A stretch of DNA of 64,000 bases, taken from the NCBI GenBank assembly GCA_034620365.1, contig JAQGEQ010000097.1, positions 372,001 through 436,000 on the forward strand, in the 5' to 3' direction. The stretch comes from Pegea sp. RAD2-039 (taxonomy: Eukaryota > Chordata > Thaliacea > Salpida > Salpidae). A program made the position numbers and the translations under genes. Numbering within the stretch: position 1 is the first letter of the stretch; each line of letters starts with the position of its first letter. The notes beneath the pieces are model-generated. The model did not search any database and was not told where the DNA came from. It worked only from the letters and a program-made list of their open reading frames with translations. Below are positions 1 to 12,282 of the stretch, piece by piece.

Positions 1-243
1 ACGACATTGAGTACAGCGACAAACGACACTGAGTACAGTGACAAACGACACTGAGTACAGCGACAAACGACACTGAGTACAGCGACAAACGACACTGAGT
101 ACAGTGACAAACGACACTGAGTACAGTGACAAACGACACTGAGTACAGTGACAAACGACACTGAGTACAGTGACAAACGACACTGAGTACAGTGACAAAC
201 GACACTGAGTACAGTGACAAACGACACTGAGTACAGCGACAAA
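1..243. repeat. 22-bp tandem repeat (satellite edge)
   Basis: About eleven head-to-tail copies of a 22-bp unit (acgacactgagtacagtgac plus aa) run from the window edge to about 243. Copies differ mostly at one position (agtgac or agcgac). The array probably continues left of the window. It is much more GC-rich than the DNA that follows. No coding function is evident. Confidence 0.95.
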
Positions 244-879
244 CTGCCTACGAGGCCCCAACTTTAAATTTGAAGTTTTGTGTCTTCTAGAAGTATTGTT
301 AAAAACTTATAGAGCCTTCTACCGGGTTTTATGTAATTTTCCTTGCCGCAAATAGATAGTTACATGATAGCTATTATATTATGAATCAAAATTTTATTTA
401 CTGCTGGAACATTTTTCTGACTATTAGTTAAAATAAGTTTTCTAGTTTACGGTTTCTGAGTCAGCTTTTCATGTTTAGTTTGTTGGCAGAGAAACTGATT
501 AAATTAAAATGGAATTTAGCTTCTCTATACTAAGACTTGAGTCAGTCTGACAACGCTCTAACCCCCTTGCCAACAAAGTTTATAATCAGTTTAACAGTGT
601 TGCTGAAATCAAATAAGTCTTTCAAAACCTATCTTGTTGTTTTCAGTTAAGAATACAAAATATTTAAGTTGTTTGTTAGTAATTATTCTTGCTTTACAAA
701 AAGAGTTTTTAATTTTCTTTACTCATCTATAACACCAAAAGTTTTTTTAACTCAAAAAAATTCATTGTTTGAATGCTAATTATTAGCAAATATTTATTTA
801 GCTTCATATCAACATTGCCATTTCTAAACTGTGAATTTTTCTCTTTTACAATACTAAGATTCTGTGCAATTCTTCATTG

Positions 880-1005
880 TCATATGCTTTTTCGTTTACA
901 CGTCAAATAGATCTAATTTGTGAGAATGTGTGTTAGCGAGAGGTGCTCTTTTTAGGCACCCTCCTTCACATTTATTGTAATAAATAAATAAATAAATAAA
1001 TAAAT
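880..1005 (+). mobile_element. LINE 3' end with hairpin and (TAAA)n tail
   Basis: A plus-strand copy of the LINE 3' terminus. It has the conserved tgagaatgtgtgttagcgag block, then a GGTGC/GCACC stem with a 9-nt loop (942-960), then ccctccttca and a tail of about seven taaa units. It is 5' truncated, as expected from target-primed reverse transcription. The same terminus occurs at about 10.1, 25.3, 34.7, 40.5 and 57.4 kb. Confidence 0.85.
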
Positions 1006-1538
1006 CATGATAAAAATGCTTTTTATTTCTAATTTTTTCATTTACATAGCTAACATTTTTTCTCTAAAATTATATCTATATAACTTATTGTTTTTAACTT
1101 TTAATAAACAGATAATATCTTTAGATAGTTTAATAAATTAATATTACTAAATGAAAAGGTTATTTTATTGTACAGCTCAAAGTCAACTGCAAAATGTGAA
1201 ATCAAAGACAATTTTATTTTTATTTGAATGATCTTTTTATGAAATCTGTTTATGATTAGCTCAAAGATAAATTAATTTTTAATCTGGGTTTTGTTTGGTT
1301 TGTTGATAACAAAGTTTTTACTAACAAACATAATTATTAATAATAATAAATTGTGATTGTTGGTTTCATTAGATCAAAACAAACTTATATCGTTTTATGA
1401 AATTAAAATGTTGATGATGTAGATTTATATTTAAGTTTATTTAGTTATCTGTTCAAGGCATATTTATTTAGATGTAAATTTAAATTTATTTTCGTATATT
1501 CGTAAAAACGTAAATTTACATTTAAGTTTTTGTTTTCT

Positions 1539-1710
1539 GCAACGCATAGCTGCGAGTGACGAATTCTACAGCTCTTACAGCAAACAAAAAATATGAGCAG
1601 AAAGATAATCAAAATGTTTTAAGTATTTAATTGATAAGAAAAGAATAGAAACACTGCAGAGGTATCAGTAAATATAAATTGTGAATCAAATAAGTGAAGA
1701 AACTGTCAGT
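1539..1710 (+). mobile_element. SINE-like dispersed repeat, copy 1
   Basis: Starts with caacgcatagctgcgagtga, followed by gacgaattctac and a block ending gtgaatcaaataagtga. It resembles copies at 17954-18092 and 18236-18310 (+) and at about 29205-29297 and 43766-43846 (-). No open reading frame. A short non-autonomous element, SINE or MITE, is the best reading. I did not find target-site duplications or a pol III promoter. Confidence 0.6.
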
Positions 1711-4700
1711 TTTTATATAAACTTGTAAACAAAATTATTTTAATCATATTTTTAGGAAAATTTGAAGAGGCGATAGATTTTTAGATAGAATATAATATGA
1801 TTGGATGACTGACTTCATCTTTTAAATTGAATAGTCATGTGCAAAGTAGCAAGCAACCTACAAACAAGGGAAGTAGACCATAAAATAAAAACTGTATATC
1901 ACCTTATTAACTTTATTAGTAACTATGACTATATTGAAAATAATCAATTTTTCTAATTTGAATGATTACTAGAATCTCAAAAGAAAATATCAGATTGAAA
2001 ATTGAATCATTTATTTGGAATACAGAAAGTCTGGATGCTAATGACAAAGTGTATCAAGATAGAATTTTTTAAACCTAAAAATTTAAGAATTAAAATATGA
2101 GATTTATATGTTTTGTTACTAAATATCTAATTGATAATAACTTAACTTATAAGCAAAATTCTAGTAAAACATTTGCTATTTAGAATAGAGGCTATTTATC
2201 AATTTTCTAGGCTTACAAAGAAATAAATGAGGGCTTTAAAAATTAAATGTACAGACGTTGATGTCATTCATTAATTTCAACAATTTCTTCAAATGTTAAA
2301 ATTTTTATTTTTTAGTACTACAATTGAAATGCTATTAAATATTAAAAATGAAATTACAAAATACGTTTTTTAGTTTGTAAAAGCAACAATCTGGAGTTAG
2401 ATTTTATTTAACAATTTAACTAGAAAACTCATTACGTTTAAATACTTTACAACGTTTAAAGCTTTAAATTGCTTGCTACATTCTAGCTTTGATCTTGCTT
2501 TGAACTCGATATTTTGTTCGGTTTTTTGTTTTGAACTTTTTCAAGAAAGTTCCATCTAATGATAAACCACTAAATTTTTACACCTTTCTAATACAAAAAA
2601 AGAAATTTTATGTAAAAAAATCTTTTTTAAATGTTTTTTTCTAACTTTAGTATGATAGCATTTATATTTTATTAGATAAATACATTTGAATTCAAATTAT
2701 AAAAGTCTTATAGTAAAGTTAGCCTTCTCGTTTATAGCGAAAACTTGTTTTTGTAAAAAGCCCTTTTCTCCTAGTATGCAAATAAATTTGAAAAAAAAGC
2801 GTAATGAAACGAAGTTGTTGAATAGGGAACTATTTTTATAAAGCATTTTTCTTTCTTTAATACAGAAAACTTTGTAAATATTTTGACCTATAGGATTAAT
2901 TTGAATTGATTGTTAAGGAAATAGAATAATATTATACGAGTAGAAACCTCTCTTTTAAAACTCTCTCTAGCCAGACAGAACTATAAAATATAAAAAACAC
3001 AGAAAGTTTTATTCGAAGAGGAAAAAGGTTTCGACAAAACTCTAGTAGCCTTGAAATAACTTTAAAAACTGTTACTGTTGACGACTTATGATATACTGAC
3101 GGCTGCAGAAATGACATTTTCAGGTTTTCAACAAACTTTTTGTATTTTCAGTTGATTATTTTTATTGGTTTCTTTTTATATAATTTATATAATGACTTTT
3201 TATATAATTAAAAGGTTTATTTGAAAGTTTTATTTAATGAGTTGAAAGTTTTGGTTATTTATTTATCTACAATTTTTGTTTAATTAACATTTATAAGAAT
3301 TTGAGAGGTACTTTCTGAAAATGAAAATATTATTTTTAACTTTTTATTAAATTTAATATAAAATAAAACCGTTTTTGACGTCAAAAAAGTAAATAATTAG
3401 AATGTAAAATTTGATAATTTATAACTGATTAAACTTTATAAAAAATTTTTCCCTTAAAAAATAAAGTTGAACTTAAAAAAGGAGATATCTTTAAAATCAT
3501 TCTCCTATTTTTATTCCCACAAAAATTATGGTTTCATCTTCCTTTTACTTCGAAGAAACAATTCGTTTAACCCTGCATTACCAAGAAACGTTTTTAATAA
3601 TGAATAACTGAACTTATAAAGCTATGAATAATAATGATGATACATTTCTATGAAGCCAATTTCTTATTCATCCATAAAAATACATCCTGCCGAAATCATG
3701 AGATAGGTATTTTTAATTTCTCAAAAAAAGATTTATATTTGTTTTGAAGTATATGTGTCATCGTATAATCTCAAGCCTATAACCACTGTATTGTGCAATA
3801 AAATGATATGAGGTTATTTCCTCGGTTGAAATAAGATTTTAAATTATTGATATTTTATTAACAAATTTCAAAAATTATTAACATATTTTTGAATACTTAC
3901 TTTGTAACTTTCTCAAAACTTAAAATCTGTCTAAAATAACACCTTAATATCAGCAGACCATCAAAATGATGCTGCAAGCTTGCTGTCATATCTGAGTAAA
4001 ATCTAAACATTTTGAAGTCTCGCAAAAAAACGAAAACTTTTTAATAATTAATAAGAGACTTTTGAATTTGAAGGTTTGCTAGTTTTTTTCCTTAGTGCTA
4101 AAAATATTAAGAAAATATAGAAGTTATTTATTTGTAAAGAACAATTACTTAAATGCTAATCAAATAAACAATAAATTTTATTTTAAAATACTTGATATAA
4201 AAACTTACTCCAAAATTGCGGAAGTAAACGTGTGGTTTCTCGTTTAAAATGTTAGATTTAAAACTGTAGATTTCAACAAAAATAAAAAGTAATTAGAATT
4301 TTTTAGAGATAAATAAACATCAGAAGATATTTGAAGATAAAAAAGATCTCTGTGTAATAAGTTGTTGAATAAAATTATTCATTAGATGTTTTAAATTAAT
4401 GAGTTTTAAATTCATTTAAAATTCAATTACTAATTCATAAAAACCTAAATATTTCAAATAAAACCCATCAAGAGACCATTAAATTAAACACAAATATTTA
4501 AATACTTATTCTTAAGAAAAGCCTACTTATATTTTAATTTCCTTTTTCAAGATATTATTAAATCAAATTTACATACAGACCAATGTACTGTAAGACTTGT
4601 TACAATAAAAAGCTAACTCAAACTGCTTACTTCAGATTTCATGAAACTGGTAGATACAAGAGTTTCGCTTAGAATAGTTTACGTTCCGCTTAAGTAGCGA

Positions 4701-5063
4701 CAAAATCAATTTGCTTGCTTATAAAGAGAATGTTTTCACTGTTCTAATCATTATTTCTTATAATTACAGTAGAGTATCTTTAATTTTTTCTACAAGATTT
4801 TTATTTATTTGTTTAGATGGTTTTTAGAAGAAATTAATTTTATTTGTAGAGTTTTTTTCTTGAAGTTTTCTCAGAAAAAATTATTTAAAAAAAAATGTTT
4901 TTTTAAATTTTTAAATGTATTTTTTTTTAATATAAAAAATTGTTTACAGATTTTTTAATAAAATAATTATTTATATCTTTAAATTCATGTTATTTAAGTG
5001 AATCATTATTCATAACTTTGTTGCTTTTTAATCTTAATTTTAGTCTATCAAAGTATTAAAAAA

Positions 5064-6102
5064 ATGAGCACTGCAAAAACACAACAAGTAAACACAAAAG
5101 AAGAACCAAGTAAGTATTTTAATGTTTGACATTACAATCGATTAAGTAAATGGTCAAAACTAAACTTTCGTTCAAACGTCACACTGAAATTATAAGCCTT
5201 TTTGTTTACTATACATAAACTTATCAATATTTTAGGAATTGTTTTCAATATTTCACAATCTGAGGTGACTAAAAGTTGTTGCAACACACGAAAACAAGAT
5301 TATATTTCTTCTTTTCTTAAAAAGTATGATATATCAAGTGAGTTACTTCTCAATATTATATGCAAATGTATCAAATAGTCAGCTGAAACCAGTTCTATAG
5401 TTTTAAAGGTTTTAAACAACACTTTTAAAGGTTTAAAATATTGAGTTATCTGTGATTAATCTTTTGAAATTGTTTTCAGGAAAAACACTGCCGTATTTTG
5501 AAATGGAAATTTATTACAATAAAATCAAAGTTTATAAAGAAGTGGTGAATATGAAAACAAACTCCAACTATTTAGGAATACGATTATGTTATGGAAATAT
5601 CTTAAGACATGAAACCGTTTTTCGTTCTTACAAAAAAGAATTACTTTCGTACCATTCTAAAAAAATGCCAGAATGTTATGATGATAGAAACTCAGCTGTT
5701 ATTAATAAGATTCTGGAACATTTTCAACAGGGGTTAGTTGTACGTTATGATGAAGAAAGTGCTTCGTTAGAATGTATCCGTTATTCTGAAAGTTGTGTTA
5801 GTATTTGTGATAGAGAAGTTATTGAATTGAAACGAGCAAAGCCTGTAGTTGTTCGTGATTATGAAAGTATGTTGAATAAGTTTGAAAAAGATGGTAAAAT
5901 ATCTAACATGCAATGCGAGATTGTGATTGGTACAAAACCTCATCGCAGCAAACCTGTTAAAGTCATATTTCGTCCAGTATTGACTCAACACTTAAACCGA
6001 CGTCAAAAAGCAAATCATCTTCACCCAATGGACGCATTATTCAGTTTACAATCTAACAAAACCTCGTTATCATCTAACTCTGGAGAAAGTCTTTCCTTTT
6101 AA
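5064..6102 (+). CDS. IRF-association-domain protein, copy 1 (no DNA-binding domain)
   Basis: Three exons, 5064-5109, 5236-5337 and 5480-6102, join in frame (46+102+623 nt) to give 256 aa. Residues about 50-225 read by eye as the C-terminal association domain of interferon regulatory factors. They open with MEIYYNKIKVYKEVV and GIRLCYG, continue with a helix (NKILEHFQQGLVVRYD), and close with CEIVIGTKP and VIFRPVLTQHL, in the order seen in vertebrate IRF4 and IRF3. This domain mediates dimer and cofactor binding. The first two exons give about 49 residues without the tryptophan-rich IRF DNA-binding domain. The C-terminus has a Ser-rich tail after the domain. The SMAD MH2 fold is related, so that is the main alternative, but the opening and closing strands fit IRF better. 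Near-identical copy at 12905-13434. Confidence 0.72.
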
Positions 6103-7380
6103 GTTTTCCAGATGATATTTTTCTTTCTATTAACTACATTAGTTTATTTACACATTTTTCCTTTTTTGTTTTGTTCACAAATTAGCTTTATTTACATGTT
6201 TTTTTTTTCAGTACAAATATAAAGGTCTTATAGTACTTGTGCTTTTACTTAAAAACTTATTTTACATTTTCATGTTTGCTCATATAACTTTTGATGGAGG
6301 TACAAGAACGAATATCTATCTATTTTTTTGATGCTTGTTTTTTGCATAAACCACAAAAATAGTTGTTTTCATTTTGTATGTAAATATTGGAAATCATTTA
6401 AACTAATGAAAGAAGAAATCTTTGGTTTGAAAACGGCTCGATTTTTCAAGCAAAGAATCTTATGAGGAGTTTTACTTTTGCAAAAGTGAACAACATTTTG
6501 ATAAAATTTATCTTTAAAACTTTTTAATTTATTCAACTGAAGTTGAATTTTGAGTTTTACAATTTTCTCATTAGAGTTTTCTAGTTGTTTTTCAGTTTGT
6601 TACTATAACTTGTTGTTAATTGTTTGATTTCTTAGTTGTTACAAACTGTTTTCCAAATGTACAAATATTTTTTTAAAAGTAATAAAATTTTCAGTGAGAA
6701 AGTATCGATTAATTTTCACAAAAAATTTTAGTTTAAATATTATAATAAATTATTAAAGTTGTTCTACTTAATAATATTTTGTTTATAGCATTTTCAATGA
6801 TAGAAATAAACAAAATATCTTTAAGTAATTCTGATAAATTTATCATATAATTTCTTTCAAATGATTTTACTAGATGAGTTATTAATTAAGCTTATTACAT
6901 CAATTAATCAGATAATAACTCATATCACCTTGTTCAAATTCAATCTAATTTCATTTCTAAAACCTGATTGGTGGAATAAGAAATCTGATAATAATATAAA
7001 TTATTCAAATGATAGAAGATAAACAAGTTAAAAATAACAAAATAATTCTTCGTATAGATCTTAAATTTGAATAAATTAAATTCTTTAATTAATTTTATTT
7101 GAAAATTTATCTTTTTAATCAAATCAACAGAATAATTTTATAAATTAAAGTTGTACTTCAGAAGGTTTTGAAAAAATCAATTTTTTTCTGCTAAAAACGC
7201 TCTGAAGCAATGAGTTAGAATTTACAAAAAGCTTTAAAATAATCGAAGACAAATCTAAAAAGTTTATATTCGACTTCAACCAACTAATAACATCAGTCAA
7301 GCAAAAATACACTTTGATAGATTCTAATTTTTAACATCTTTGTTTAATTAGCAACCAAATAGTTGATTGAACTTGTTGGT
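6103..7380. other. AT-rich spacer after IRF-like copy 1
   Basis: No exon recognised. An AATAAA signal lies at 6681, 580 bp past the stop codon. The antisense open stretch around 6940-7122 is low-complexity AT-rich sequence and is not called. Confidence 0.5.
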
Positions 7381-8160
7381 TAGAATCTCATTTCATCATC
7401 GAACTCATGGCGTATCGCGCATATGACGTCATCTATCAAACGCGATTCGTATCATCTTGAAATAGAAGCAGCTTGTAGTTAGTACAGAAAAAGCATCATG
7501 ACAGAAAAACTACAATCTCCTGACCTCGATATCACTGTCCCTGGTCACTATCCCTGGTCGCTGTCCCAGGTCGGTATCCCAGGTCACTTTCCCTCGTCAC
7601 TGTCCCTGGTCACTTTCCCTGGTCACTGTCCCTGTTCACTGTCCCAGGTCGGTATCCCAGGTCACTTTCCCTCGTCACTATCCCTGGTCGCTGTCCCTGG
7701 TCGCTATCCCAGGTCACTTTCCCTGGTCGCTGTTCCAGGTCACTTTCCCTGGTCGCTGTCTCAGGTCACTGTCCCTGGTCACTCTCCCTGGTCACTGTCC
7801 CTGGTCACTGTCCCTGGTCACTGTCCCAGGTCACTGTCCCTGGTCACTGTCCCAGGTCACTGTCCCAGGTCACTGTCCCTGGTCACTGTCCCTGGTCACT
7901 GTCACAGGTCACTGTCCCTGGTCACTGTCCCAGGTCACTGTCCCAGGTCACTGTCCCTGGTCACTGTCCCTGGTCACCAAGCTGCAAGTCTAAGAAGCAG
8001 GGTAGTCAAGCGCATGCTGTTCTTCATTAGAATCAAAGCGCATGCGCAGTTAAGAAGGAAATATAATTGCCAACTTTCTTTCATCTGCTGCTTCAGTCTA
8101 CAAAAAAAATCGGTTGAAAATATTGGTTGGATTTAGCAGAAGTAGTCGTGTGAGGAACAT
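7381..8160. repeat. 13-bp minisatellite in a GC-richer island
   Basis: From about 7537 to 7976 a 13-bp unit (ggtcactgtccct, alternating with ...ccca) repeats roughly 34 times with C/T and A/T variants. It is flanked by DNA that is also GC-richer: a TGACGTCA palindrome at 7424-7431 before it and a gcgcatgcgc palindrome at about 8038-8047 after it. Three units make 39 bp, so every frame cycles through the same 13-residue peptide, which explains a 212-codon open frame at 7498-8136. I treat that frame as a by-product of the repeat. Confidence 0.9.
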
Positions 8161-8224
8161 AATTTCAGATTTTTTCAAATGTATTTATCTGTTAACGCAT
8201 AGGTGTAGTTTTAAAGTTTCAAAA

Positions 8225-8645
8225 GTAGATATAATACTGAGTAATATCACCTGCATACACAAACTTTCTGACATCATCTACTGCTACTAATCTTCTGATG
8301 AGGTCTTCAATAAAAATTAAAAAGAAAAGGGGACCCAGAACAGAACCCTGAGGAACACCACTAGTGATTTGACTAGAAGTAGATAAAGATCTTTATACAT
8401 GAGTTTGTTGGGTTCTACCTGATAAGTAATCTTCAATCCACTGTAAGATAAAGCTGTTGATTTTTAAATTTTTCAATACAGTAACGAGCTTAGTGTGTGG
8501 GACAGAATCAAACGCTTTAGCAAAATCGAGATATATGATGTCACAGGGAGTATTACTTTCATTATGGGCTGTAAGCTCATTAAGAAAAGTGAGATGTTGA
8601 GTCAGGGAAGATCTCCTTTTCACAAAGCCATGCTGGACATCAGGT
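8225..8645 (-). pseudogene. Dead LINE reverse-transcriptase fragment
   Basis: Read on the minus strand from 8623: helices and RT motifs IYLDFAKAFDSVPHTKL, WIEDYLSGRTQQTHV, then after a stop codon SGVPQGSVLGPL and RRLVAVDD. These are conserved non-LTR (CR1/jockey-type) reverse transcriptase motifs. The stop replaces a Glu codon still present in the homologous copy near 41,630 (GTA-TAA here, GTA-GAA there). No YADD box survives, since the frame reads VYAGD. Both ends are truncated. Confidence 0.85.
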
Positions 8646-11600
8646 ATTAGCCTACTTAAAAAAAGCTTTTAATTGTTTGATAATAATCGTCGCCAAAATA
8701 ATAAATTTGTTATTCAAAAAATTTTAAATATATTTTTTATATCTATATTGGTTTATATATATTTCACAACTTTACATAAAATATTTTTTAATTTAATTAT
8801 AAAAGTATTCATTTTAGGGGATTTTTTTCAATTATTTCTAAATTCAAACTATTATTTTTGATTTACAAACAAATTATTTTTAGTAAACTTACCATTTTGT
8901 TTAATTTTTGTAAATCTTTATATTTTCTTCTGCTTTAGAAAGATTTTTTATTCATTTTAACTCCATTAAATTAGACTTACTTCAGTTTTAGGAATATTTT
9001 ATGTAATGACATTAAAACTAACTATATTAGAATAGCTGTAGTTAAAGATTTTGTTATTTAAAATAATTTTACATAAAATTTATTTTGACTACTTATTTCA
9101 TAAATACTTATATACTCATAGATTTATATTACTTAAATTAAACAACTTCATAATCTAATATTATTTTTAATTAAATAACTTTTCAATTTATGAGTTTTTT
9201 GAAAATTAGAAAACTACAAATTTGATAAATTTGAATAATTTTCTTTTATAGTTTTAATTTATTATTAGTTCAGAAACAAGTTCTTTTAAACTTAAAAAAA
9301 CTTTGGAGTATTTCAAAAATGTAGTCTTAACTTTTTTATAGAAATTATTTAGTTTGTCTTTATGGCATTTACTATTAAGTCAAGCTGAACCTAAAAGTTG
9401 TTTGGACTAAAATGGCGTAATTCAAAAAAGCCCGGATAAAGATTTCTTGGGTTTATCCGAATAAATAGAACAAAAGTGGATATTTTAAAGAAGTTAAAGT
9501 GATTAAGATCTTACTTGAAATTATGTTTTCAAAGAAAATAAATTCTCATAAACTGTTTGAGGAGATAAAGTTATTGGCGATTATTTGTTTTTTTATATAT
9601 TAGGTAGTTGTTTTTTATTCTGTTGTCAACCTAACTTAATATAAAATATTACCTACTAGCTTTTTGTGATAACTAAATTTCAAGATTTTAAAAAGAAAAT
9701 TGTTTTCTAAAATGAATAGATGTATACTTCTGATATTGAACTTATTGATTAAAATTAAACTTTTTATTATTATTCAAGTTTATGCTAACAACTTAATCTT
9801 TAAATTTATTCAAGTTTTTATTTTTTATATTGTAACAGCTAACCTGAAATTTATTCTTTTATCTGTTTAGAAGAAGTTATCGAACAATAAGGCCACCGAC
9901 AATTTATATTTGAGACAAAAGTTGGTTGCAAACATTTTGTTTATTACTTTTTTATAAAAGTTACTTTTCATTGTAGTAAAAAACAATTTCATTTTCTTAT
10001 TTATAATTTTTCTTTTTGTTTCAAAAGTAGAAAAGTTTTGAGTAAAATTTTTAAGAAATATTCTAATTTTACTGATTTTTAAAACTTATTGTTATTCGAA
10101 TATTTATTTATTTATTTCAATAAACGTGAAGGAGGGTGCCTGAAGAGAGCACCTCTCGCTAACACACATTCTAACAAATAACATCTATTTAGTCAAAAAT
10201 ATAGAAAGTAAAAGATGTAAAACGTGGCGTTTTAGTAGTCCTCAAAACATATAACAGTGAACAATTACATATAATGTTAATTATAATAAAAAAAATCACA
10301 GTTTAGAAATGACAGTTTTGGCAATATTATAACGGTTCAACTTCTGCTTGAACAACGCAAGCGACTTCAACATGACAATGTCTGATGGCAGCTGGATTAC
10401 TACAAGGTTTGCAGACATTCAATTTTGATATCTTTAATGAAACAATTGTTATTTTTAAAACAGAAAAACTTTAGATATAAATTTTAAATATATTTTTACA
10501 TCAATTTGTTTTTATAACTATTTTAAGAATTTGTTTTTTTCACTAAACTCAGAAAAGCTCAATTCTTTTTTTTCAAATTTTAAGTTATTTTTTTAGGATG
10601 AACTATTTTCAATAAAACAGCCAAGCTAGAAATATTTTTATCGTTTTGTATAAAAAGAGGAACTTATTGAAACCACATCTTAAAATCTTTCACTTACTGA
10701 AATAAACTTGTGGTTTCAACCTTTTGTATCTATTTCTGTTGAATATTTCATTTATTTACAAATTATTTAAATCATTCTTTAAATTAAAATTACAATTTTT
10801 ACGATTAGTTTGAAATCTTAAAAACTTTTCTACAATTTTATCTTCTCTTTTTTCCAAAATATCTTCAACAAAATTTTCTTGAAAATTGATTCAAAAGGAA
10901 ATTTTATTGATTATTTAAAGCAGAAAAATTAATAATTTTTATATATTTCAAAATATAAACTTAATAATTCATATCTTGAAGAACACAGTTTCAAATTGTT
11001 GAAAGAAAAACACAAAAATATTTTTTGATGTATTACAAAAAAAATCATATTTTATGTTTAGTATTAACCTCAAATTAAATTAATAATTTTCAAGAATTGA
11101 TATATAAGCTAATAAATAATTTTTTATGTAGTAATTAGTTCAAATATTATCACTAACTTGATATTATAAAACAAAATAAAAAATTTGGTTTTAAAAACTT
11201 GAAATTAACCGGTTGTTATCGACAAAACATAATTCTATCAAATCTTTGATAATCTTATTAAACAATTTGAGATTAGAATCGACTTAAACAAGTTCATTTC
11301 CAAAATATTTATTCTAAACCAGCTAGAATCTTAAATAATTTATCTAAGCCGTCAGCAACTTAATATTTGAAAAACAAATTTCTTAAAAATAATGATAAAA
11401 ATAAACAGAATTTCTCATAAAACCTAAAATTTAAAAATAATTAAAAGGGTTTTTAAATTTGTAATGATGATATATTATTTGAAATATTTTGAAAATAATT
11501 TCAATTATGAAAGTAAACTTCGTGGAAATAACCTTTTGAGAAAAATATAAAAGAAAAAAACGCTATGTTTCAAAACAGCTGTTAGTGATTAATTGAAGTC

Positions 11601-12282
11601 ACGTTGAATGTCCAATAATAAACTTAACTTGGCCAGAAAGCATTTTCAAAACAAATTTATTTTCCAATTTAAGAAAACAAACAGTATTATATGTAGAAGC
11701 TAAAACCAACTTCACAGTTAGTCAAAAATATTTAGATAAAAATGGTATGTCCTAGTTTGAACCTTCATAAGTTTTTAATACACGTGAGTTTAAAGGTTAG
11801 ACTTTGTTGGCTTAAAATGATCGAAACAGTATTCTCTACGCGGTATTAGTTGCTTTATTTGGTCAACCAAGGAACTATTTTCAGCTAGATAGCTTTATAT
11901 ATAAAGAAATTTTCAGTCAGAATTTTACTTCCTGTGTAACTGTTTGAACAAGTTTAGATATATCAGTAGCTTTAGAATTTTTAACAATGAAATAATATAA
12001 AGATTTATAAAAAGTGTGAATTTGTTTTGATAGTTTTTACTTTATTGAAAGCTTAAATAAATAAACAAAGCTTTGAAAATAATTTAATTGTTTCTAAAAA
12101 CAAATATTTGAAGTATGATTTAAAAAAATTAAAAAGTTTTCTAATAATTTTTGTTGTTTTATTTATCTGAGTTTTTTTTTTTTTGTAGAATATCAAGAAA
12201 ATTATTTTCATGATAAATTATCTTTCTTAATTACTAAACTGAAAATTTGTAATTAGGATTAAAAAAATACTCTAAAGTCGAA
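8646..12282. other. AT-rich intergenic region between the IRF-like copies
   Basis: Apart from the LINE 3' end at 10112-10395, no gene-like signal was found. The short frame at 8673-8861 is low-complexity AT-rich sequence. Confidence 0.55.
10112..10395 (-). mobile_element. LINE 3' end, 5' truncated
   Basis: Minus-strand copy. Its 3' end is at about 10112, next to an attt-type tail on the plus strand. The conserved hairpin (GGTGC/GCACC) is at about 10135-10155. Similarity to the 40.5-kb copy extends to about 10395 (through gacaatgtctgatggcagct), the 3' UTR and last bases of the ORF2 region. No coding capacity remains. Confidence 0.85.

Larger units (their letters stand above)
244..5063. other. 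Gene-poor AT-rich intergenic region
   Basis: No convincing exon was found. It holds a LINE 3' end (about 880-1005) and a SINE-like copy (about 1539-1710), listed separately. The rest is AT-rich DNA with short stop-rich frames. An antisense open stretch near 2932-3117 has no recognisable domain. Confidence 0.6.

Noticed and set aside
1-243. CRISPR-like repeat array
   Set aside because: Units are contiguous with no unique spacers, and the genome is an intron-bearing eukaryote.
5767-5991. Antisense frame over the IRF-like exon, repeated at 13192-13413
   Set aside because: It is the complement of the conserved domain; its conservation follows from the sense strand.
5480-6102. SMAD MH2 domain as alternative identity
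   Set aside because: Fold is related, but the opening strands and closing motif match the IRF association domain better. It stays as the main alternative.
7498-8136. A 212-codon open frame with an ATG
   Set aside because: Its body is a 13-bp repeat that is open in all frames; no domain, no codon bias and no splice context.
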